Shown: positions 52,323 through 61,501 of the stretch, in pieces
Numbering within the stretch: the stretch's first letter is position 1
How the letters are laid out: each line of letters starts with the position of its first letter
NCBI RefSeq assembly: GCF_016920785.2
Contig: NW_024609857.1
Location: forward strand, 128,147,094 to 128,211,093
Direction: 5' to 3'
From: Ixodes scapularis
Taxonomy: Eukaryota > Arthropoda > Arachnida > Ixodida > Ixodidae
Length of the DNA: 64,000 bases
The notes under the pieces: generated by a model
What the model was told of the DNA's origin: nothing
The model's database searches: none
The model's input: only the letters and a program-made list of their open reading frames with translations
Program-made: the position numbers and the translations under genes

Positions 52323-54680
52323 GCTCGCGCGGCAACGCGCGCGGCAATATATAGTATAATGGGGTAAGGGGTCTTTCCGCACGTTAGGTTTGCTTACTTA
52401 GTAAATTACAGAAATCAAAACTGTCATAAATAATGTTTAAGCGTTGCCATATGAGAGTAACAAACATATATAGGACATTTTCAAAGTTTTCCGTGAATTA
52501 ATAGAGCACTTGAGGGGAAAAACATTGCCGAGCACGTCAATACGCGTGCATACATTTTTTTTCTTCGAGCAACTTTCTTTACATGATAACTAAGCTCGGC
52601 TTGTTAAAACCTCCCGATCTCCCTCTTTACTATTGGCACTTATATGTTTGCGAAGCCAAACGTACATTCGAAATCTCGTAGAATGATATGAGGTGAAACT
52701 ATCAGTTCTGATGGCATTGCTCCGCTTCGGCGCTTGCTTTCGCTTTTCTGCAATGTGCGCGTCCTCCTTAATTTCGTCTTTTTTATATATTTTTTTCTTT
52801 TTGAGATATATCTACCTTCAAGGTTCTCGTAAACTGCATCGGCTTTTTTTCTTCGGCGGAAAGTGGGAACGAAAGGGCAATCCACGGGCCGAGCGGGACA
52901 TAGACATACCGCCACCGTTTTTAACTCCGGGTGACGCATCCCCTTTTTAGATAGCTGTCGGGATGGTTTATTTAGTACAGATAGGGTCATTGTGAACATT
53001 AGAAACGACTACCATATGACGATCCATGCACGTGATAGAAAGGACGAAGCTATAGAGAACGAGTGATTACCAGGAGCCGCTACCAGAGGTAAAGCTCGTG
53101 TACCGCCGCCTTCGAGAGCGGCAGTCTTTCTCTTTCGGTTTACATCGCAGGTTCTATGCTGTCCACATATCTGGTGCCTCATTTCAGTTTGTCAAACACA
53201 TTTAACCAAAACCGAGAGATGGAGCAAGTACTCTTTGCCTGGCAGCCATATTAAACGTGGGCGACCAAGACTTCAGAGTTAAAGACATTAAGAGACTTTG
53301 CTTGTGTGCTAACCCTACTAAGGAATGCATTTTGCTGACCCGTAGGTGTGTCCAAAAAGAGATGGTTTAACTCTGAAATCGTTGCCAATGAAGGAAAATG
53401 AATAAATCCAAGTAGCTTTGGGAGAATCTAGCGAACTGCTAGAGGAACAGAGGGGAAGTAACGCATTTTGCAATGAGCTCAGAAAGTGCATAACGAAGTA
53501 CTGCCACCATTAATTCACCCGTCATGATCAGCGGCTTGCTATAAGCTCAGAAAAGTTGCATCTCAAGGCTTGTACCATCGTATTGCATTTTAATTTTGCG
53601 AAAAAATGGAGCGTCGTTCTTCCGCGAGAGCTACAATGCTTCCATTAAAAGAACGAAACCGTGTTTATCTTCACCTGCGCCGCTACAACGAAGCGTAAAA
53701 TCTAAAGCGTCGGAGTTGTCAGCGACAGCATCGTGCACAATACAGCACACGCACTGTTCGCTCTACGCACAGTTGAAGGGTGGCTGGAATAAAAAATTCC
53801 GATATTTACAAAACTTGTCTACATCCCTGACGGAGAGGCTAGTCATTTCAAAAATGGGTTTCAACTGTACGAGATGGCGAAGAGACAATAGGTGATCAAA
53901 TTATAAATTTTTTTATCTACAAGACACGGCAAAAGTGCGTGTAATGGCGTGGGGAGAGTCCTCAAGCACCAAGTCTCCTTGCGCAACCTCAGGTCGTCAG
54001 AACTGGAAACCACTGGAAGTGCTGATGATTTTTTTCGAGGAGTGGTACCGAAAATGCCTGGAATTGTGCTTCTCTGAAGTGAAGCAGCATGCCTCGCCCA
54101 ATACCGGGACACAGTACAAAAGGAATGGAATTAGTTGAATTTTGTGAAAAACATTCAATCATGTCACTTGTGGATTAAGGAATAGAGACCTGCCTTTCAA
54201 AGTTGTGATTAAAAAAAAGAGGGAACGTGTTCTTAAGAGTAAGCTTAACCTCTCTTTATATCACTTTTTTTCATTTGCCACCATAAAAGTTACTGGGAGC
54301 TTTTAATACAAAAATGCTATGTATTGTCATTCATTTCTCTCGTTTATCTGCATGATTCGTCATTGCCTGAAATAAAAGGAAGTCATTAAGTTTTAAACAC
54401 GCCTCGCTAGCATACGTGAAAATGCATCCGCATAAAAGATGCAAAATTTCGCACTCGGCCCGCTAGGTATCTGAAAATAATTTATCTCGCCCCTTCATAG
54501 TCCGGCATAGAGGTTTGTGAAACTCGACTTTTATGCTTCCTAAATAAAAAAAAGAAATGATATTTCAATAGGTTTATTCAAAGCAAAGTTGTGAATCTTA
54601 AAAGTTTATCAGTGAACTGGACATGTGCATGAACTTTTTTTTAAAAAATTATAACATACCAGTCATGCCTTATTTTTACG

Positions 54681-54764
54681 AAATGATACATGCTGCATAT
54701 CAATGCAATACAATGGTACATGATGGTACAAATGATACATGCTGCATATCAATGCAATACAATG
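54681..54764 (+). repeat. Tandem duplication, about 43-45 bp
   Basis: ATGATACATGCTGCATATCA then ATGCAATACAATGGT occurs twice in direct succession, separated by ACATGATGGTACAA. Confidence 0.85.
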
Positions 54765-57083
54765 GTCACCGTTACAAGCATAGATATATATAATTAGGTA
54801 AAAGGTTTGGCAACGGTCCATATCTTTTCATCTTTGTATTGAGGTAAAATTATTTATTCTTTTCAAACGCACTGCTCAATATGACGAGGACATATATGTC
54901 AAAGAAATTTTATTGCATATATAAGAATACGTGGAACGCTTTTTGTATAAAAAAAGAGCAAAGAAAAACAAAAAGCACGTTCTTTTTTTTTAATGACGTT
55001 GAATTTTGTTTTGTTAGCATTCCTTCTAAAGTTTACAGTGTTTTTTTTTTCGTATAAGCTTTACATAAGCTAACAATATTATATTTTCGTTTCATTGACA
55101 TAGATAGTACAAAACTTCATTTGATACGTTTCTTATGCCTTAAATAATTGTAGATCGCAAGTTAGCTCGATTCCAATTTGGCCCATTATTGTCAAACATG
55201 CAAGATGCAAGAAGTTTTATTTTATAAAATAAAACTAAAAACACACTTATAGAGAAATTTGACCCTCCAATACGAAGTCTTAAGGCAGTAAAAAAAGTTA
55301 TAATTGTTGTAAAAAAAAAAAAAGATTCTAAACGTTTCGAGTCTCCAAATGGTGTGACTCGTAAAAACTGCAAAAATGGCAATATGTACCTTCTGCCTTT
55401 CCGAAGCCCAGAACTGAAGAAGAAACAAAAAAAAAAAAAAAAAAAGGGTCCCTACTTCTAATTAGTAGTTTTATTCTAGTCACACATTTCCCAGCAACAT
55501 ATTTTTTTCAGAATTTTTTTTACGACATCTTTTTTGTCTTGCACGACTTGACAAAAAGTCACACTACTTTAATTAGCCATGTTTGCGATAAATTAGTTTT
55601 AATTATAATCGGTTACTTTTTTCAGTAACGGGTACAAGACTGGATCCCCTGTAATTTGGAATTAACGACAATGAATCACTCTTCGATGACTCCGTGCATG
55701 GGCCCCAAATGCGAAAGTCTTTCGCTTTTCACTGTTTCAAAACCTACTTGCGCCGTACCAAGTTACAACCAGAGGTATGATGTTAGTAAAAAAAGTTGGA
55801 CGTAAACTTACGATAACATTCTAAACGCTATGCAAATATACCAAACGTGTACTCTGCATTGAGAACGTGACAAGAGGTTCTGGGAGTCAGAATTCTGCAC
55901 AATACGGCTGCACGGGACATAGCATTTTTAAGGAAATTGCAAACAGCGCCATCGAATGGCCTCAACTTCGTAGCAAATTATTTTATTGATTTACGAAATA
56001 TGTAGACAGCGCGCAAAAAAAGGAAGACCAACAAAAATAAATAGACGGCTCAATGGTTTAGCTAACGACCAAACATTTATAGAAATAAAAAAAAAACACA
56101 AACAAAGTAGGTATCCATATTCTGACAAAATCAACGAGTGCAAGAACGGATTCTCTTTTCTCTCTAAATTAAGAGATGCCTTTGATAATGCAGCTTCCCT
56201 CCACTTTTTTTTTATTGCGTAGGGTTTTAGCAATTCCCTAACTCTTTTGTATGGGCCCTTTATTTGATGACTGGGCTCGCGAATTAGTTTACTCGACCAC
56301 ACCCCTACTTTGTCGTAGGTTCCCATCACCAATACAAAATATATCCTTTGTATCAAGATACGTTAACCACGTGAACCTCGGGTTCAGACTTTCTAGAGCA
56401 TCATTACTCTCCCTCACGTTGACATCTGTACATCATGTTTTATATACCGAGACCAGATCGGACACCTTGCGATCACGTCACAACATTGCACTAGTTTGGT
56501 CGGAAATTTTGTTCGGCGTTATTTCCGCTGAAACTATCTGGTTGATTTTTATTTATTAGGTGCACCAAAAAGAAGACCTCTGTAATTTTAAGGCGCCGAG
56601 CAATACATTGTTAATATTGGGCTTATTCTAATTGTCGTTTTTGATTCTTTTAATTCGCGCACCCAAAAAGTTTTTTAGTTCTTTTTTTTTAAACTCTACT
56701 TGACACAGGAAATTAAGGCTAAACTGATACACAGGAAGGGTTCAGAAGTTATCGTTTCCTCAAGGTTCGGGTGGAGCAAACTATCTTTCAGCGAGAGGAC
56801 AAACAGTTATTGCGTGAAATGAAAGCTGTGGAAGCTCGCTGCCAGTTGAGGTATGAAACTCCTTAATAAGCAGATGAGTCTTCAGCAGGGGACGCGCGAG
56901 CTATGAAAACGTGCGCCGTGCGGCAGTATCCATAGCAACCGGAGCTGGCGTCTCTACATCACTTCCTCGCGGTGCCGCGTTTTTCGGATCTGGTCGTTTT
57001 ATTAAAGGCCCCGGGGGTTAAAGCCCCGGGGTACGCCTGTGGTGCACCTAGCGGCGAACGGCGAGCGGCGAGTGCGGCGAGTG

Positions 57084-57342
57084 CGAAAAGAAACGAAGAT
57101 TGAGGTGAGGCGATAACATTTTTTATTCAAAAGGTGGATTCAAAGGAATAAAACTAACGAGCGGCGAAACTGGGCGCCGCGCGGCGAGCGCCGGGTGCCG
57201 CGCGCGCGCGGCACCCGCGGCACTTGCGCGCGCGCGAGTGCCGCGCAGCGCCCAGTTTCACCGCTCGTTAGTTCTATCCCTTTGAATCCAACTTTTGAAT
57301 AAAAAAATGTTATCGCCTCACCTCAATCTTCGTTTCTTTTCG
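57084..57342. repeat. GC-cored foldback, 259 bp
   Basis: Outer arms CGAAAAGAAACGAAGATTGA and GGTGAGGCGATAACATTTTT, then ACTAACGAGCGGCGAAACTG, are inverted on the right (CAGTTTCACCGCTCGTTAGT ... CGTTTCTTTTCG). The centre (57,175-57,250) is a dense CG palindrome of GCGCGCGCGGCACC/GGTGCCGCGCGCGC type. No target duplication seen. Confidence 0.85.
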
Positions 57343-58149
57343 TTTGTAAACTGTGGCGACTAGCAAACATTTTCACCAAAATGAGCAGCATATTTATATT
57401 TCCGTGTAGTAAATTGCCTCGCGTGGCTGGTTTAACAAAATTAGCATGACATGATTTTAGCCTGTTTCGCATTCCGTTCAATATCCGACATATATTTTGT
57501 TGGGCATGTATTTTTGCTCTACACGTAATTCTCCATTGGATTATTCAACATCGCCAGCCATCATCACTTCGAACGTAATTCAAAGCGGCATGGCAATCTT
57601 TTGAGTTTAAGCATGGGTGGCATGGAATGTCGTGTGACACGAAACTGCTAGCATAAAATCATGAAACTTTACATCCGAGGCGTAATTTAATAAGTAAGAG
57701 TGAACCAGATTTTACGGTTAAGGTGACAAATTTTTCGAACTCAGTCAAGCTAAATGTGACCTTGCGGTACTGCTAACTTTGACGTTCGAGGTTTTATTGG
57801 CCACCAAATTTAGCGGAAGGGCTTACGTGACGTCCTCATCTGACGTCGTTAGCTAGACGATGATCGCGTGACACCAACCGCGTGGTCACGTCACGTGACG
57901 CCCAACATGAGACGTTTTTGCGTCAGTGACATCACGTGATCTTCATCTCGCTGATTACGCCGACCGACCACCGTGACGCTGACGACGTCACGTGACGTAA
58001 TGTTGCAATTTTGTTCTTGACAATATTTTAAGAAGTTTTAGTTTATTATTTTGGCCTTCTGATGACGAGACCCAATAACCCTCAAGCCCCCTTGCCCACA
58101 AATGGTACTGTCATTGCGAATCGGTAGAGAACTTAAACTATAGACAGTT
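57343..58149. other. Spacer with a TGACGTC/CACGTG-rich cluster
   Basis: 57,825-58,005 holds many ACGTGACGT, TGACGTC and TCACGTGA motifs in both orientations, resembling CRE/E-box cores. No gene next to it is identified, so a regulatory role is speculative. Confidence 0.4.
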
Positions 58150-60331
58150 CTAGGGAACCGCTTTTGTACATCTGACACGGGACGATGGGCCCCCAGGTGC
58201 AAACTGCGCATGTGCGAGTTTTCTGTGATAGCGCATGCGCAGTTCGTACCGAAGAGCCCATCTCACCGTATCGGGAGTGCAAAAACGGTTCCCTAAAACT
58301 CCCTATTAGAGTAAGGAACCGTTATTGCACATCCGATACGGTACGGTGGGCCTTCCGGTACGAAGTGCGGATGCGCTACCACAGATGACTTGTATATGCG
58401 CAGTTCGTACCGGAGGGCCCGTCTCACCGTATCGGGAGTGCAAAAACGGTTCCCTAAAACTCCCTATTAGAGTAAGGAACCGTTATTGCACATCCAATAT
58501 GGTACGGTGGGCCTTCCGGTACGAAGTGCGGATGCGCTACCACAGATGACTTGTATATGCGCAGTTCGTACCGGAGGGCCCATCTCACCGTATCGGGAGT
58601 GCAAAAACGGTTCCCTAAAACTCCCTATTAGAGTAAGGAACCGTTATTGCACATCCAATATGGTACGGTGGGCCTTCCGGTACGAAGTGCGGATGCGCTA
58701 CCACAGATGACTTGTATATGCGCAGTTCGTACCGGAGGGCCCATCTCACCGTATCGGGAGTGCAAAAATGGTTCCCTAAAACTCCCTATTAGAGTAAGGA
58801 ACCGTTATTGCACATCCGATACGGTACGGTGGGCCTTCCGGTACGAAGTGCGAATGCGCTACCACAGATGACTTCTATATGCGCAGTTCGTACCGGAGGG
58901 CCCGTCTCACCGTATCGGGAGTGCAAAAACGGTTCCCTAAAACTCCCTATTAGAGTAAGGAACCGTTATTGCACATCCAATATGGTACGGTGGGCCTTCC
59001 GGTACGAAGTGCGGATGCGCTACCACAGATGACTTGTATATGCGCAGTTCGTACCGGAGGGCCCATCTCACCGTATCGGGAGTGCAAAAACGGTTCCCTA
59101 AAACTCCCTATTAGAGTAAGGAACCGTTATTGCACATCCGATACGGTACGGTGGGCCTTCCGGTTCGAAGTGCGGATGCGCTACCACAGATGACTTCTAT
59201 ATGCGCAGTTCGTACCGGAGGGCCCGTCTCACCGTATCGGGAGTGCAAAAACGGTTCCCTAAAACTTCCTATTAGAGTAAGGAACCGTTATTGCACATCC
59301 AATATGGTACGGTGGGCCTTCCGGTACGAAGTGCGGATGCGCTACCACAGATGACTTCTATATGCGCGGTTCGTACCGGAGGGCCCTTCTCACCGTATCG
59401 AGAGTGCGAAAACGGTTCTCTAGAGCTACCTATTAGAGCAAGGAACTGTTATTGCACATCCGATACGGTACGGTGGGCCTTCCGGTACGAAGTGCGCATG
59501 CGCTACCACAGAAGACTTCTATATGCGCAGTTCGTACCGGAGGGCCCATCTCACCGTATCGGGAGTGCAAAAACGGTTCCCTAAAACTCCCTATTAGAGT
59601 AAGGAACCGTTATTGCACATCCGATACGGTACGGTGGGCCTTCCGGTACGAAGTGCGGATGCGCTACCACAGATGACTTCTATATGCGCAGTTCGTACCG
59701 GAGGGCCCATCTCACCGTATCGGGAGTGCAAAAACGGTTCCCTAAAACTCCCTATTAGAGTAAGGAACCGTTATTGCACATCCGATACGGTACGGTGGGC
59801 CTTCCGGTACGAAGTGCGGATGCGCTACCACAGATGACTTCTATATGCGCAGTTCGTACCGGAGGGCCCGTCTCACCGTATCGGGAGTGCAAAAACGGTT
59901 CCCTAAAACTCCCTATTAGAGTAAGGAACCGTTATTGCACATCCGATACGGTACGGTGGGCCTTCCGGTACGAAGTGCGGATGCGCTACCACAGATGACT
60001 TCTATATGCGCAGTTCGTACCGGAGGGCCCATCTCACCGTATCGGGAGTGCAAAAACGGTTCCCTAAAACTCCCTATTAGAGTAAGGAACCGTTATTGCA
60101 CATCCGATACGGTACGGTGGGCCTTCCGGTACGAAGTGCGGATGCGCTACCACAGATGACTTCTATATGCGCAGTTCGTACCGGAGGGCCCGTCTCACCG
60201 TATCGGGAGTGCAAAAACGGTTCCCTAAAACTTCCTATTAGAGTAAGGAACCGTTATTGCACATCCAATATGGTACGGTGGGCCTTCCGGTACGAAGTGC
60301 GGATGCGCTACCACAGATGACTTCTATATGC
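58150..60331 (+). repeat. 161-bp satellite array, about 13 monomers
   Basis: The phrase GCGCAGTTCGTACCG recurs every 161 bp from about 58,399 to 60,170, with a diverged first unit from about 58,150. Each monomer is itself inverted: GTTCGTACCGGAGGGCCC, CACCGTATCGG, GTGCAAAAACGGTTCC on one side; GGAACCGTTATTGCAC, CCGATACGGTACGGTG and GGGCCTTCCGGTACGAAG on the other, with a loop CTAAAACTCCCTATTAGAGT. The unit at 59,365-59,525 is markedly more diverged. Overlapping 74-codon frames come from the repeat and are not genes. Confidence 0.95.
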
Positions 60332-60435
60332 TGTAAAGACTCGGGGCTTGTCCATGTCGATCTCCGCTGGAGCCATGCGTCGCCCAGGACATCGGGCAGA
60401 GTTGGTAGCGAGCCAGGGTGTCTCTTCTCAAACTG

Positions 60436-60441
60436 TTTATT
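60436..60441 (-). terminator. LTR polyadenylation signal
   Basis: AATAAA on the minus strand (in TAAATAAAC), about 100 bp before the LTR end. Confidence 0.6.
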
Positions 60442-60513
60442 TACATACTATGCACAGTCTGCCGTTCGGCATGAGAACAACGTGAGAACACGAAGAGGGA
60501 GCGTAAAACCGCT

Positions 60514-60522
60514 CTTTTTATA
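60514..60522 (-). promoter_or_regulatory. LTR TATA box
   Basis: TATAAAAAG on the minus strand within the candidate LTR, about 75 bp before the polyadenylation signal. Confidence 0.6.
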
Positions 60523-61151
60523 ATGTCCCCCTTCCCTACGTCCCTAGGCCAGGACGACGTTCCCCAACTGGTCAGGCACCGCCCACTCGCACGCACACGC
60601 ACACACAGAGGATAAGTGCTCTTCCGGTTCCTCCAGGCTTGTATAGTGGCAGCCGTTTCTTCAGTGACGCTTGAGATTTGGCCTTGCTCCTGGAATCTAG
60701 GTCGAGGTGACACCGAGAAGCTCATTCCCAAACGTCCGGGCACCGCCTATGAGCTCGCCCAAACGGACACACCGGTTAATCCTTTTGTTGGCTCTAAGAG
60801 AGCACGAACGCCCGGAGGATACCGTCCCACTCCCTAGTCGGGACGGAGAAGACCTTGGACGCCGATATCCGGGCAGTTCCCGTTCACGGCTTATCTCCTT
60901 CTTTCGGCTTAGCAGGGATCACCGTGGCCGTTGGTTCCTGCTTGGACGCCTCAAAGAGAACGCATTTCCGTTTCAGCACCCAACTTGAGCCGGTGTCGAC
61001 GACGGCTTGTCTTGCTCTTTTGTCGACGGTACCAGGGCAGCGGGGAAAATAATCCCAGCTTGAGATTGTCAGCGAAAGGCGCGTCCTCGGGAATGTTACA
61101 AAAGGGGTGGCGATCCGCGTCCAGGTCCGGCCGCGAAGGTCGTTCGTTACA

Positions 61152-61501
61152 GCTCCTCCACGCAAAGGCAGATCTCGGAAGGGGAGGAGTATCAGCTGCT
61201 TTCCTGGAGAGATCAGCTTCGAAATCGTCGTGAGTAGCCAACACATCAACAGAGACACGAACCGCTACAACCAAATCCAGCGAGCGGCAGCACCCTCTCC
61301 CCAACCGCCAGGCCTTTTTCTGCGGCAATAAACCTATCACTTTTTCTGCCATTGACACCACCAAGAAAAGCCCGCCATAGGGCAACATTGCACAAAGCGA
61401 AATCGCTGACATGTGTGAAGATTACAAAAAGTAAAAGAAAACGCAATGAAACTTCTTAAAATTTGGCCCAACTCGCAAGGCAACATCCAGAACAAACAAT
61501 C
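61152..61501 (-). other. Region between pol and the candidate LTR
   Basis: 350 bp following the pol stop. No further domain recognised; no long reading frame in the element's orientation that I would call a gene. Confidence 0.5.

Larger units (their letters stand above)
52120..57083. other. Unassigned AT-rich region
   Basis: No intact gene. It holds the tRNA-like fragment at 52,279-52,322 and the tandem duplication at 54,681-54,764. The plus-strand frame 53,596-53,895 ends in a stretch (YAQLKGGWNKKFRYLQNLS) that faintly resembles a segment seen in invertebrate retroelement proteins; too weak to call. Poly-A runs at 55,309-55,323 and 55,427-55,445. Confidence 0.45.
60332..61151 (-). repeat. 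Candidate 3' LTR of the Ty3/gypsy element
   Basis: On the minus strand it starts TGTAACGAACG (61,151) just after a purine-rich GTGGAGGAGC tract and ends GAGTCTTTACA (60,332) where the satellite is interrupted. TGTAA...TTACA are matching inverted LTR tips. TATAAAAAG and AATAAA inside are correctly spaced. The 5' LTR is outside the window, so the boundaries are not proven. Confidence 0.6.

Noticed and set aside
53596..53895. Retroelement protein fragment
   Set aside because: Only a ~20-residue faint resemblance; the rest has no recognisable motif.
58185..60523. Series of overlapping 74-codon open frames every 161 bp
   Set aside because: They follow the satellite period, overlap each other in shifted frames and change only with monomer variants; the coding look is produced by the repeat.
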